DNA from: Amycolatopsis sp. NBC_00345
Lineage (GTDB): Bacteria; Actinomycetota; Actinomycetes; Mycobacteriales; Pseudonocardiaceae
Direction: 5' to 3'
Length of the DNA stretch: 64,000 bases
Assembly (NCBI RefSeq): GCF_036116635.1
Contig: NZ_CP107995.1
Span: 4,278,001 to 4,342,000 of the forward strand
Numbering within the stretch: the stretch's first letter is position 1; every line of letters starts with the position of its first letter. The notes beneath the pieces were generated by a model. The model made no database searches. It was not told the DNA's origin and saw nothing but the letters and a program-made list of their open reading frames with translations. Shown in pieces: positions 16,482 to 26,144 of this stretch. Both the position numbers and the translations under genes were made by a program.

Positions 16482-17999
16482 TCACGCGCCACCGGAGAGC
16501 TTCTCGCGGAGCGCCGCGAGCTGCTCGTCGCTGGCGAGCGTGCCGCCGCTCTTGGCCTCGGCCGGAGCGGAGGTGTAGCTCTGCTCGCCGCCGTCACTGC
16601 TGCTGCTACTGCTGCTGCTGGTGACACCGGTCGCGGCGTCGGCCGCCGCTTCCGCGTCGGCCTCGGCGGCCTTGACGACCTGCTTCATGTGGGCCTCGTA
16701 ACGAGTGTGCGCCTCGGCGTACTGGCGCTCCCACTCCTCACGCTGCTTGTCGAAGCCGTCCTGCCACTCCTGGGTGTCCGGGTCGAAGCCTTCGGGGTAG
16801 ATGTAGTTGCCCTCGGCGTCGTACTCGGCAGCCATGCCGTACTGGGTCGGGTCGAACTCGGTCTCGGTGGTGACGCCCTCGTTCGCCTGCTTCAGCGACA
16901 GCGAGATGCGACGACGCTCGAGGTCGATGTCGATGACCTTGACCATCACGTCGCCGTTGACCTGGACGACCTGCTCCGGGATCTCCACGTGGCGCTCGGC
17001 CAGCTCGGAGATGTGCACCAGGCCCTCGATGCCCTCCTCGACACGCACGAACGCGCCGAACGGGACGAGCTTGGTGACCTTGCCCGGCACGATCTGGCCG
17101 ATCGCGTGGGTGCGGGCGAACTGGCGCCACGGGTCTTCCTGGGTCGCCTTCAGCGACAGGGACACGCGCTCGCGGTCCATGTCGACGTCGAGGACCTCGA
17201 CCGTGACCTCCTGGCCGACCTCGACGACCTCGGACGGGTGGTCGATGTGCTTCCAGGACAGCTCGGAGACGTGCACCAGGCCGTCGACGCCACCCAGGTC
17301 CACGAAGGCACCGAAGTTGACGATGGACGACACGACGCCCTTGCGGACCTGGCCCTTGGCGAGCGCGTTGAGGAACTCGCTGCGCACCTCGGACTGGGTC
17401 TGCTCCAGGTACGCGCGGCGGGACAGGACCACGTTGTTGCGGTTCTTGTCCAGCTCGATGATCTTCGCCTCGAGCTCACGGCCGACGTACGGCTGCAGGT
17501 CGCGCACACGGCGCATCTCGACCAGCGACGCGGGCAGGAAGCCGCGCAGGCCGATGTCCAGGATGAGGCCGCCCTTGACGACCTCGATGACGGTGCCCTT
17601 GACGGGCTCGTCCTTCTCCTTGAGCTCCTCGATCGTGCCCCAGGCGCGCTCGTACTGCGCGCGCTTCTTGGACAGGATCAGACGGCCTTCCTTGTCCTCC
17701 TTCTGGAGAACCAGGGCTTCGACCTCATCGCCGACGGTGACAACCTCAGCCGGGTCGACATCGTGCTTGATGGAGAGCTCGCGCGAGGGGATGACACCCT
17801 CGGTCTTGTAGCCGATGTCGAGCAGGACCTCGTCGCGGTCGACCTTGACGATGGTGCCTTCGACGATGTCGCCATCGTTGAAGTACTTGATCGTCTTGTC
17901 GATCGCTGCGAGGAAATCTTCCTCCGACCCGATGTCGTTGATGGCGACCTGGGGGGCGCCGGTCGGCGCGGTCGGGGCGGTGGCGGTGTCGGTGGTCAT
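16482..17999 (-). CDS. rpsA: 30S ribosomal protein S1
   Basis: A 505-residue S1 protein with four S1/OB-fold repeats in the order expected for actinobacteria. Examples are EGTIVKVDRDEVLLDIGYKT, KGTVIEVVKGGLILDIGLRG, KGVVSSIVNFGAFVDLGGVD and PGKVTKLVPFGAFVRVEEGI. The C-terminal tail is acidic and Ala/Ser-rich with a nine-Ser run. S1 binds mRNA upstream of the start codon and helps initiation on structured transcripts. The gene is monocistronic, ending at the strong hairpin at 16428-16462. Confidence 0.97.
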   Translation of the reverse strand: MTTDTATAPTAPTGAPQVAINDIGSEEDFLAAIDKTIKYFNDGDIVEGTIVKVDRDEVLLDIGYKTEGVIPSRELSIKHDVDPAEVVTVGDEVEALVLQKEDKEGRLILSKKRAQYERAWGTIEELKEKDEPVKGTVIEVVKGGLILDIGLRGFLPASLVEMRRVRDLQPYVGRELEAKIIELDKNRNNVVLSRRAYLEQTQSEVRSEFLNALAKGQVRKGVVSSIVNFGAFVDLGGVDGLVHVSELSWKHIDHPSEVVEVGQEVTVEVLDVDMDRERVSLSLKATQEDPWRQFARTHAIGQIVPGKVTKLVPFGAFVRVEEGIEGLVHISELAERHVEIPEQVVQVNGDVMVKVIDIDLERRRISLSLKQANEGVTTETEFDPTQYGMAAEYDAEGNYIYPEGFDPDTQEWQDGFDKQREEWERQYAEAHTRYEAHMKQVVKAAEADAEAAADAATGVTSSSSSSSSDGGEQSYTSAPAEAKSGGTLASDEQLAALREKLSGGA

Positions 18000-18303
18000 T
18001 AGGCGGGTTGCTCCGGTGGATGGGATCGTAGGGTTTGTAGTTGGCCGCGCAGCGAGCGGCGAAAACGAGGCATGCGACGACCCTGCTACAACGTCCGGCG
18101 AGCAAACGTCCCAGTGAACGACCGCGGCATGACCCGCTAACGGTGCGCGGCCCCGGCAGGTGATGAACCCAGGCAGCGCGAACCCACTGCGCTAACACTT
18201 ATCGTACGCGGGCCACGGTAGGGGACACAATCAGGGTCTCCCACCCAGCCGCTACCCTCTGCGCAACGTCGACTCCGGCCCCGACATTCCCCGAAGGACC
18301 ACC
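18000..18303. other. Divergent promoter region of rpsA and methyltransferase gene
   Basis: 304 bases without a supported gene. It must hold the rpsA leader and promoter on the minus strand and the promoter of the methyltransferase gene on the plus strand. An AT-rich patch at 18193-18206 (AACACTTATCGTAC) is a plausible -10 element for the latter. No convincing repeat, small ORF or riboswitch was seen. Confidence 0.5.
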
Positions 18304-19182
<879 letters not shown>

Positions 19183-19204
19183 GCCGCGGCTACGCTCCGG
19201 CTCC

Positions 19205-20110
19205 GTGGCCACCACCGAGGGCATCGCCCGCTTCACCGCGCTCGACCCGATGCTGCCGCCGCCCGCGCCGGCCGCGACCGGCGGCCGTGTCGAGGCGACG
19301 ACGGTGGACGGCGTGCGGGTGACGGCCGGCGTGCAGCACCACCGGCACGGGCCCGGCGACGGCGCGCTGCTGTGGTCGGCGGCCGAGGTCTGGCAGCTCT
19401 TCCCCGACGCGGACACCGCCGGCACCGAAGGCTTCGACCTGCTGCTGGGCGCGCTGCGGTCCCGATTGGACACCGAGGCGCCGGGTGCCGACTCGGCCTG
19501 CGTCGTGAACTGGCCGAGCCGCGACGCCGAGGCGATCCGCGCGTTCCTCGACCACGGGCTGACGCCGCTGGCCGCGCTCGCCGTGCGGACCGACGGCCCG
19601 CCTCCGGCCTTGGCCCCGGGTGACGCCGCCGTCCGGCTCGCCGGCCCGGCCGACTTCGACACCGTGCTGGCGCTCTGCACGGCGACGTTCGACTACACCG
19701 GGCTCGTCGCGCACCGGCGGCGGGAGCAGACCGCCGAACTGCTCGCGCCCGCGCTGCGCCACGCGCTCGACGAGCCCCTGACCTGGCTGGCCGAGGCCGA
19801 CGGCGAGCCGGTGGCCCTCGCGCAGTGCGCGTGGGTCGACTCGGGCGAGGGCGCCGAAGCGGCGGAGCTGCTGCCGTCCGGGCGCTGGGGCTACGTCAAC
19901 AACATGGTGACCACGGCCGGGCACCGCGGCTCCGGCGTCGGACGGGCGCTGATGGCGCACGTCCACCGGGAGCTGCTCGGCGCGGGCGCCACCGCCACGT
20001 ACCTCTACTACAACCCGACCAACCCGCTCTCGTCGGTGTTCTGGCACCGGCAGGGCTATCGTCCACTGTGGACGTCCTGGGAGGCGCACCCGGCGTCCGC
20101 GCTGCGGTGA
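19205..20110 (+). CDS. GNAT-family N-acetyltransferase
   Basis: A 301-residue protein whose C-terminal half is a GNAT domain. The acetyl-CoA loop region is VNNMVTTAGHRGSGVGRALMAHVHRELL (motif A, R/Q-x-x-G-x-G/A as HRGSGVG), followed by TYLYYNPTNPLSSVFWHRQGY. The N-terminal half has a weaker, possibly degenerate GNAT-like fold. GTG 19205 is used because it starts right after the methyltransferase. It acetylates an amine of unknown identity. Confidence 0.82.
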   Translation: MATTEGIARFTALDPMLPPPAPAATGGRVEATTVDGVRVTAGVQHHRHGPGDGALLWSAAEVWQLFPDADTAGTEGFDLLLGALRSRLDTEAPGADSACVVNWPSRDAEAIRAFLDHGLTPLAALAVRTDGPPPALAPGDAAVRLAGPADFDTVLALCTATFDYTGLVAHRRREQTAELLAPALRHALDEPLTWLAEADGEPVALAQCAWVDSGEGAEAAELLPSGRWGYVNNMVTTAGHRGSGVGRALMAHVHRELLGAGATATYLYYNPTNPLSSVFWHRQGYRPLWTSWEAHPASALR

Positions 20111-20185
20111 CCGCCCGGCTCGCGTCACCCGGTGGTGTGACGTGCACCCACCCGGCTTGCCGCCCGTCGGCACCGGGGTCTAGCT

Positions 20186-20211
20186 TTTTGAACTGACTGG
20201 TCAGTTCAAAA
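20186..20211. promoter_or_regulatory. Perfect TetR-type operator before the YhgE module
   Basis: Arms TTTTGAACTGAC and GTCAGTTCAAAA are exact reverse complements around a central TG, 26 bp in all. The site lies 18 bases before the GTG of the ATPase-like gene. The third gene of the module encodes a TetR protein, and ACTGACnnGTCAGT-like palindromes are typical for such repressors, so autoregulation of the module is the simple reading. Confidence 0.8.
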
Positions 20212-20228
20212 GAGGCAGGAGCTCCCCC

Positions 20229-20903
20229 GTGCAGGTACGAGCCGACCGGGTGTCCTTGACGGGCGCCCACGGTTTACTGTTGCCGCCCACCTCGCTGACC
20301 GCCGAGGACGGCTGCCTGACGCTCGTCCACGGTGAGCCCGGCGTCGGCGTCACCGCGCTCGGCCTCGCGCTCGCGGGCCGGGTCAAGCCGACCACCGGCA
20401 CCGTGACCACCGACGCGGGCGGTGACCTCCGCGACCTGGTGGCGGTCGTCGACGCGCCGGGCGTGAGCGAGCCCGACGAGGCGCTCTTGCTGCGCGTGGT
20501 CGCCGGCGAAGAGCTGGCGCTCGCCCACCGCCCGGCCGGCAAGGAGGACGTCGCGCGCTGGCTCGCCGCGCACGACGCCGCGCCGTTCGCGAACAGCCGC
20601 TTCGAGAACCTCGAGCCCGCGCTGCGCACCCGGCTGCTGGCCGCGCTGGCCGCCGAGCGCACGGGCACCCGCGTGCTCGTACTCGACGCCCCCGACCGGC
20701 ACACCAGCGACGTCGAGTCGTGGACGGCGGTCGCCAGAGAGCACGCCGAACGCGGCCTGGCCGTGGTCGTGCTCGCCGCGACCACGCCGGTCTCCGCCCT
20801 CCCCTACCCGCCGGCCCGCATCGGGTCGGCCGACCAGCCCGAACCGGTGCGGCTGCTCGTGAGCGCCGAAGGTGACAGCACCGAAGGAGACGAAGAGGCA
20901 TGA
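20229..20903 (+). CDS. Degenerate ABC ATPase-like protein of the YhgE module
   Basis: A 224-residue protein with an ABC-ATPase outline but altered motifs. The P-loop reads GEPGVGVTALGLALAG, where Val replaces the nucleotide-binding Lys. There is no LSGGQ; FENLEPALRTRLLAALA stands in its place, and the Walker B region is TRVLVLDAPDRHT with no catalytic Glu. ATP hydrolysis is therefore doubtful. The GTG start follows AGGCAGGAGCTCCCCC. Its last codons overlap the start of the YhgE protein by 4 bases, so the two are made together. It may be a structural or regulatory partner of that membrane protein. Confidence 0.7.
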   Translation: MQVRADRVSLTGAHGLLLPPTSLTAEDGCLTLVHGEPGVGVTALGLALAGRVKPTTGTVTTDAGGDLRDLVAVVDAPGVSEPDEALLLRVVAGEELALAHRPAGKEDVARWLAAHDAAPFANSRFENLEPALRTRLLAALAAERTGTRVLVLDAPDRHTSDVESWTAVAREHAERGLAVVVLAATTPVSALPYPPARIGSADQPEPVRLLVSAEGDSTEGDEEA

Positions 20904-22828
20904 CCACCCCCGACGACAAGCGCGCCGGCGGGCTGAACGCCTTCCGCATCGCGCTCAACGAGCTGCGCCGGCTGTCCGCCGGCACCCTGCCGAAGCTGGC
21001 GATGGCCGCGCTCGTGCTGGTGCCGCTGCTCTACGCGTCGTTCTACCTGTACGCGAACTACGACCCCTACGGCCGGCTCGACAAGCTGCCCGCCGCCGTC
21101 TACACCACCGACGCCGGAGCCAAGGACTCCGGCGGCGCGGAGCGCAACATCGGCCGCGAGGTCACCGACGAGCTGACGAAGTCCGGCACGTTCCAGTGGC
21201 ACGAAGTGTCCGAAAAGGACGCCAACGACGGCGTGCGCGACGACAAGTACTCCTTCGCCATCGGCATCCCGCGCGACTTCTCCGCCGCGTTGCTGTCCTC
21301 GGGCAACTTCACGCCGCAGCAGGCCACGATCACGCTGTCCACCAACGACTCCAACAACTACCTGGCCGGCACCATCGCCAAGCAGGTGGCCGACCAGGTG
21401 CGCAAGACCATCCAGGAGAAGGTGGGCAGCGAGGCCGCCGACCGGTTCCTGGTCGGGTTCTCCACCATCTACGGCAAGGTCTCCGACGCCGCGAACGGCG
21501 CGCAGCAGCTCGCCGACGGCGCGGCGAAACTGCAGACCGGGCAGAAACAGCTCGCCGACGGCGCGAGCCAGCTGGCCACCGGGTCCGGCACCCTGGCCAC
21601 CGGGCTGGGCACGCTGAAGTCGAGCACCGCCGAGCTGCCGAGCCAGACCCAGAAGCTCGCGTCCGGCGCCGGGCAGGTCGCCGACGGCAACCAGAAGGTG
21701 GCCGACGCCGCCTCGGTCGCCGCGTCCGCTTCGTCCGACATCCAGGGCAAGCTCGACAGCTACCGCACCCAGCTGAGCACCGACCTGCACAACGCCGGGC
21801 TCACCGACGCGCAGGCGAACGAGATCCTGGACCGGGCCGACCAGCTGCGCTCCCCCGTCGACCAGGCGAACACCAAGATCCAGGCCGCGAACGGCGACCT
21901 GGCGAAGCTCGCGAGCGGCGCGCGCCAGGTTTCGGACGGCGCGCAGCAGCTGGCCGCCGCCTCGCCGCAGCTGACCAGCGGCATCGCGCAGGCGTCCGAC
22001 GGCGCGAACCAGCTGCGCGACGGCGCGGCGAAGCTGAACGACGGGGAGAAGACCGCCGTCACCGGCACCGACCAGCTCGCGACCGGGGCCACCCAGCTGC
22101 GCGACGGGCTCTCGGCCGGGCTCAAGCAGATCCCGAACCCGGACGACCCGACCCGGACGGCCACGGCGAACACGATCGCCGACCCGGTCGCGGTGACCTC
22201 CAACGGCGTCGCGTCCGCGGGCACCTACGGCGCCGGGCTCGCCCCGTTCTTCATCTCGCTGGCGACCTGGATCGGCGCGTTCGTGCTGTTCCTGCTGATC
22301 CGGCCGCTGTCCACGCGGGCGCTGACCGCGGGCGCGTCGCCGATCCGGGTGGCGCTGGGCGGCTGGCTGTCCTCGGCCGTGCTGGGGATCGCGCAGGTGG
22401 TCGTGCTGTTCGCCGCGGTGACCTGGCTGGTCGGCATCCACATCGCGCATCCGTTGGGCGCCATCGGTTTCGCGATACTCGTGTCACTGGCGTTCACCTC
22501 GGTGGTGCACGCGCTGAACGCGTTCTTCGGTGCCGTGGGCAAGTTCCTCGGGCTGGTCCTGCTGGTGCTGCAGCTGGTCAGCGCGGGCGGCACGTTCCCG
22601 TGGCAGACGATCCCGGACGCGCTGTACCCGCTGCACGTGGTGCTGCCCATGGGCTACGCGATCGACGGCTTCCGCCACCTGCTCTACACCGGCGCGTCGA
22701 TGCAGATCCTCGGCGACATCGGGGTACTGGTGGCCTACCTGGTGGGCGGGATCCTGCTGTCCACGCTGGCCGCGCGCAAGCACCGCGTGTGGTCGGTCTC
22801 GGCGCTCAAGCCCGAGCTGAGCCTGTAG
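20900..22828 (+). CDS. YhgE/Pip-domain membrane protein (ABC-2-like)
   Basis: A 642-residue protein with one N-terminal membrane helix (about 28-48) and a large extracytoplasmic domain. The domain contains many heptad-like units around LADGA/LATG (about 200-430), predicted to form coiled coils. Five or six C-terminal membrane helices (about 450-640) follow. This is the YhgE/Pip layout, related to ABC-2 permeases and to type VII secretion-associated EsaA-like proteins. It starts inside the ATPase-like stop, and a TetR gene follows after 11 bases. Export of a lipid or toxic compound is a reasonable inference. Confidence 0.88.
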   Translation: MTTPDDKRAGGLNAFRIALNELRRLSAGTLPKLAMAALVLVPLLYASFYLYANYDPYGRLDKLPAAVYTTDAGAKDSGGAERNIGREVTDELTKSGTFQWHEVSEKDANDGVRDDKYSFAIGIPRDFSAALLSSGNFTPQQATITLSTNDSNNYLAGTIAKQVADQVRKTIQEKVGSEAADRFLVGFSTIYGKVSDAANGAQQLADGAAKLQTGQKQLADGASQLATGSGTLATGLGTLKSSTAELPSQTQKLASGAGQVADGNQKVADAASVAASASSDIQGKLDSYRTQLSTDLHNAGLTDAQANEILDRADQLRSPVDQANTKIQAANGDLAKLASGARQVSDGAQQLAAASPQLTSGIAQASDGANQLRDGAAKLNDGEKTAVTGTDQLATGATQLRDGLSAGLKQIPNPDDPTRTATANTIADPVAVTSNGVASAGTYGAGLAPFFISLATWIGAFVLFLLIRPLSTRALTAGASPIRVALGGWLSSAVLGIAQVVVLFAAVTWLVGIHIAHPLGAIGFAILVSLAFTSVVHALNAFFGAVGKFLGLVLLVLQLVSAGGTFPWQTIPDALYPLHVVLPMGYAIDGFRHLLYTGASMQILGDIGVLVAYLVGGILLSTLAARKHRVWSVSALKPELSL

Positions 22829-22839
22829 CACCCGCGGCC

Positions 22840-23412
22840 GTGAGAGAGACGACCAAGCAGAAGCTCTTCGAGGCGACCCTGCGGCTTTCGGCCAGCAGGG
22901 GCCTCGTGGGGCTGACCGTGGACGACATCGCCACCGAGGCCGGCGTCGCCAAGGGCACCGTGTACTACAACTTCGGGTCCAAGGACGGGCTGATCGACGG
23001 GCTGCTGCGGTACGGCGTCGACCTGGTGGCCGGGCGGCTGCGGGCAGCGGTCTCGGACGCCGACCCGCTGACCGTGATCGAGGCCCAGATCGACGTCACC
23101 CTGGCGTTCATCGCGGAGTACCCGGGGTTCTCGCAGATCCTGGTCAGCGAGCTGTGGCGGACGCCGGGCCAGTGGCACGACACGCTGGCCCTGCTGCGCG
23201 AGGAGCTCATCTCGATCGTCAAGGGCCAGCTCCAGCGCCTCGACGAGGCCGGGCGGCTGCCCGCGGGCGTCGCCATCCCGACCGCCGCGGCCGGGCTGTT
23301 CGGCACCATGCTGGTGGTGGCGCTCGACTGGCAGGTCTTCCAGCCGGGCCGCACCCGTGACGAGGTGCGTGACGCGGTGATGGTGCTGGTCCGGGGCCTC
23401 GGCCGCGCCTGA
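22840..23412 (+). CDS. TetR-family regulator of the YhgE module
   Basis: A 190-residue TetR repressor with the helix-turn-helix GLVGLTVDDIATEAGVAKGTVYYNF near residues 20-45 and a TetR C-terminal domain. The GTG start at 22840 is 11 bases after the YhgE stop. It probably binds the 26-bp palindrome at 20186-20211 and controls its own operon. The gene is followed by a long inverted repeat acting as terminator. Confidence 0.9.
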   Translation: MRETTKQKLFEATLRLSASRGLVGLTVDDIATEAGVAKGTVYYNFGSKDGLIDGLLRYGVDLVAGRLRAAVSDADPLTVIEAQIDVTLAFIAEYPGFSQILVSELWRTPGQWHDTLALLREELISIVKGQLQRLDEAGRLPAGVAIPTAAAGLFGTMLVVALDWQVFQPGRTRDEVRDAVMVLVRGLGRA

Positions 23413-23431
23413 CTTGCCGCCCCGCCGGGCA

Positions 23432-23490
23432 AAGTCCGTCAAGGCCTCCTTACCCGCGTCGGACGCGGGTAAGGAGGCCTTGACGGACTT
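23432..23490. terminator. 59-base perfect hairpin between convergent genes
   Basis: Two exact 29-base arms (beginning AAGTCCGTCAAGGCCTCCTT) are separated by one base, between the tetR stop and the stop of the Cys-rich peptide gene. It would end transcription from both sides. Its length and perfection exceed what termination needs, and similar AAGGCCT-containing hairpins occur at 48597-48650, hinting at a repeat family. Confidence 0.7.
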
Positions 23491-23497
23491 CCTGAGG

Positions 23498-23590
23498 TCA
23501 GTTGCAGTTGGCGCAGCAGCCGCAGCCCTTGCCGGTGCACGCGGAGCAGCAACCGTGACGCATGACGACCTTGAACAGCCGCTTGATCAT
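23498..23590 (-). CDS. 30-residue Cys-rich peptide
   Basis: A small ORF too short for routine calling. The ATG (23590) has an excellent ribosome site: GGAGG with 7 bases to the start. The peptide begins MIKRLFKVVMRHG, a cationic amphipathic segment, and the last 17 residues contain seven Cys (positions 14, 15, 18, 23, 25, 26, 29) with Gly, Lys and Asn. It lies 128 bases downstream of the solute-binding lipoprotein gene on the same strand and ends at a strong hairpin. It could bind metal or be a processed peptide; I know no family for it. Confidence 0.6.
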   Translation of the reverse strand: MIKRLFKVVMRHGCCSACTGKGCGCCANCN

Positions 23591-23718
23591 CTCTAGTCCT
23601 CCGTTCGATCGACACCTGCGCATATGACGCTAAGTGCTGCCGCGGTGGCCTCGGTACCGCCGGGCGGGCGGGTGACCGGGTGAATCACGCCGCGCGAGCA
23701 GCGGCGCCGGGCCGGTCC

Positions 23719-25041
23719 TCACTGTCCACAAGGGACGTCCAGCCACTCGCTGCGCGGGACGGCGCGGCGGGTGTCCTCCAGCCGGCTCAGCAGGGTGTCC
23801 AGCTGCCCGGGGTCGTTCACGTACTCGAGGACCGCGCGGTAGAACGCGCCGGTCATGGCGGCGGGCATCAGGTCGGAGGCGTCGAAGCACACCTGCGACT
23901 GGCCGGTGAGCGCCTCGGCCACCTTGCGCTTGACCGGGTCGCCGTAGACCGACTGGCCGACCTTCGCACTGGCCGAGAACGCGCTGGCCGAGGCGATGCC
24001 CGGCCAGATCCGCTGCGCCTCCGGCGTGACCAGGAACTCCATCAGCCGGCGGGACTGCGGGGTGTCGTGGAACATACCCGCGAGGTCCGCCGACACCACC
24101 GAGACGGGCGGGCCGGGGAAGCGGAAGAAGTCGTAGTCGGTGCCGGGACGCGGCGCCTGCCCGGTCCCGGTGCGCATGGCCTGGTAGCTGCTCATCACGA
24201 ACGAGCCCTCGTGCTCCATCAGGCAGCCCGGCGGGTCGGTGAACAACGGGCGGCCCGCGTCGCCGAAGTCGGTGAGCAGCGCGGCCGGGGCCCCGCCGTC
24301 GATCCCGCCCGGGTGCACCACCAGCGCGCCCCAGTCCAGCCAGGCCTGGCGGACCTGCGGCGAGGTCCACGGCAGCGTGCCCGCCGCCCACTGCCGGTAG
24401 GCCGCCGGACCGGCCGAGTGCAGCAGGATGTCCTCGATCCAGTCGGTGCCCGGCCAGCCCGAGACCGGCGGCGCGGCCAGGCCGAGGCACCACGGCGTGC
24501 CGCCGTTCGCGCTCTGGTGCTCGGCGAGGTTCAGCAGCTGCGGCCAGGTCGTCGGCTTCGCGCCGGGCAGTGCCGGCGGGTGGTACCAGATCTCGCTCTT
24601 CAGGTCGGCCTTCACCGCCACGGAGTACAGCTGCTGCTCGCCGACGCGCTGCAGGCTCACCCACTGCTTGCCGTAGAAGTCCTCGGCCTGCCGTTCCAGG
24701 AAACCGAGCGGCTGCAGCTCGTGCCGCCGCACGTAGCCGGCCAGCGAGCCGGGGCTCGGCAGCACCGCGATGTCGGGCGCCGTGCCGCGCTGCAGGTCGG
24801 CGGCCAGCACCTGGTCGAGCGCGCGGGTGCCCTGGTAGTCGACGGTGATGTGGGTTTCGTCCTCGAACGCCTGCAGCACCTGGTGGAACGCCTCGCCCTC
24901 GGCGTCGGTCCAGGACGCGAGCACGCTCACGCTGCCACCGTCCGAAGTGGCGGAACAGGCCGTGCTCACGCCCAGCACGAAAACCACGGCCAGCAGGGCC
25001 AGCCGGCGCCGCAACGGGCTTCTCGGCGACCGTGCTTTCAT
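23719..25041 (-). CDS. Extracellular solute-binding lipoprotein (family 1-like)
   Basis: A 440-residue secreted lipoprotein. From ATG 25041 it has a basic start, a hydrophobic core and the lipobox GVSTAC with Cys29. The rest is a family 1 (sugar/oligosaccharide-type) binding protein: SVSVLASWTDAEGEAFHQVLQAFE, PDIAVLPSPGSLAGYV, then MEFLVTPEAQRIW near the end. ATG 25062 overlaps the upstream stop (ATGA) and could also be used, but GGGGGA precedes 25041. There are no permease or ATPase genes here, so it more likely serves as a ligand sensor for the adjoining membrane protein than as a transporter subunit. Confidence 0.82.
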   Translation of the reverse strand: MKARSPRSPLRRRLALLAVVFVLGVSTACSATSDGGSVSVLASWTDAEGEAFHQVLQAFEDETHITVDYQGTRALDQVLAADLQRGTAPDIAVLPSPGSLAGYVRRHELQPLGFLERQAEDFYGKQWVSLQRVGEQQLYSVAVKADLKSEIWYHPPALPGAKPTTWPQLLNLAEHQSANGGTPWCLGLAAPPVSGWPGTDWIEDILLHSAGPAAYRQWAAGTLPWTSPQVRQAWLDWGALVVHPGGIDGGAPAALLTDFGDAGRPLFTDPPGCLMEHEGSFVMSSYQAMRTGTGQAPRPGTDYDFFRFPGPPVSVVSADLAGMFHDTPQSRRLMEFLVTPEAQRIWPGIASASAFSASAKVGQSVYGDPVKRKVAEALTGQSQVCFDASDLMPAAMTGAFYRAVLEYVNDPGQLDTLLSRLEDTRRAVPRSEWLDVPCGQ

Positions 25042-25058
25042 CGGATTCCCCCGGTTTC

Positions 25059-26144
25059 TCATGGCTCGTACCGATATTCGTCGATGCGCCGGTACAGCCC
25101 CCACACCACGAGGCCCGCGGCCAGCACCACGCCGACGGGCACGAGCACCGGCAGCCCGCCGGACTCCGCGGCCGACGCCGCCTGCGCGGTCACGGCCTTG
25201 GCCGCCGCCGTCACCCGGTCCGTGGTGTCCGGCGCGGCGGAGACCGGCCGGATCGCGGCCTCGAAGTCGTCCACAGTGGACCCGCAGCCGGTGGCGCCGC
25301 ACTGCTGCCGCACCAGGTTCGCGAGCCCGGACTGCCCGTTCGCGTCGGTGGCGGCCACTTCGGCCTGCCGGACGGCGAGCGCGTCGTCGACCCGGGCACG
25401 CACGTCGTCGAGCCCGCCCGCCAGGCCGAGTGTGGCGGACAGCGCCACCACGACGCCGGCGGTGAGCACACTCGCGCCCAGCAGCAGCGGGTTGAGCCGG
25501 CGGCGGAACCGGCCGCGCAGGTACAGCTGGGTGAGCACCAGCAGGACCAGCAGCAGCACGGGCGGGATGAGCCACAGCGGGAGCAGGCCCGCGCTCATGC
25601 CGTCGCCGGCCAGCTGGCGGTCGAGCGCCGCGCGCTCCTGGCCCTGCAGGTCCACCAGCTGCGCCAGCACGCCGCCCGGCGCGTGCAGCAGCCGGGAGGC
25701 GTACCAGAGGTCGGCGAGGCCGACGGCCGCCGAGCCGGGCTGCCGGAAGTGCGCGTCGGCCTGGCCCATCGCGCTCGCGTACGCGGTGACGAGCCCCGCC
25801 ACGACCTGCGGGGTGCCGCCACTGGCCTCGTCCGCCTGGTTGAACTCCGCGACCTGCGCGAGGCTCTGGCTCGCCGCGGCCATCTCGTTCTCGTAGTCCT
25901 GCCCGGGGCCGGCGAGCTTCGCCTCGCCCGAGGCGAAGCTGGACACGGCCGCGGCGTCGGCGGACACCAGCGCGTCACGAGCCGCCGCGACCGCGAGGAT
26001 CGCCTGGCTCGTCCGGGCCTGCACCAGGGCGGCGGTGTCCACCACACCGGTGACCGCGAGGTACGACGTGACCAGCGTCAGCACCGCGCACCCGAGCAGG
26101 GCCGCGCGCAGCCGGACCAGCGTCACCCGGGTCGTGGTCCTCAC
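25059..26144 (-). CDS. GlnX-like four-TM membrane protein
   Basis: A 361-residue membrane protein with helices at about 12-33, 187-207, 218-243 and 331-350. The two helical regions outside the membrane (34-186 and 244-330) resemble paired four-helix sensor domains, the second with Cys282 and Cys287. Topology and gene context match mycobacterial GlnX, the relay between a binding lipoprotein and PknG; sequence identity could not be tested. GTG 26144 overlaps the VWA stop by 4 bases, and the lipoprotein frame begins at its stop. Confidence 0.7.
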   Translation of the reverse strand: MRTTTRVTLVRLRAALLGCAVLTLVTSYLAVTGVVDTAALVQARTSQAILAVAAARDALVSADAAAVSSFASGEAKLAGPGQDYENEMAAASQSLAQVAEFNQADEASGGTPQVVAGLVTAYASAMGQADAHFRQPGSAAVGLADLWYASRLLHAPGGVLAQLVDLQGQERAALDRQLAGDGMSAGLLPLWLIPPVLLLVLLVLTQLYLRGRFRRRLNPLLLGASVLTAGVVVALSATLGLAGGLDDVRARVDDALAVRQAEVAATDANGQSGLANLVRQQCGATGCGSTVDDFEAAIRPVSAAPDTTDRVTAAAKAVTAQAASAAESGGLPVLVPVGVVLAAGLVVWGLYRRIDEYRYEP

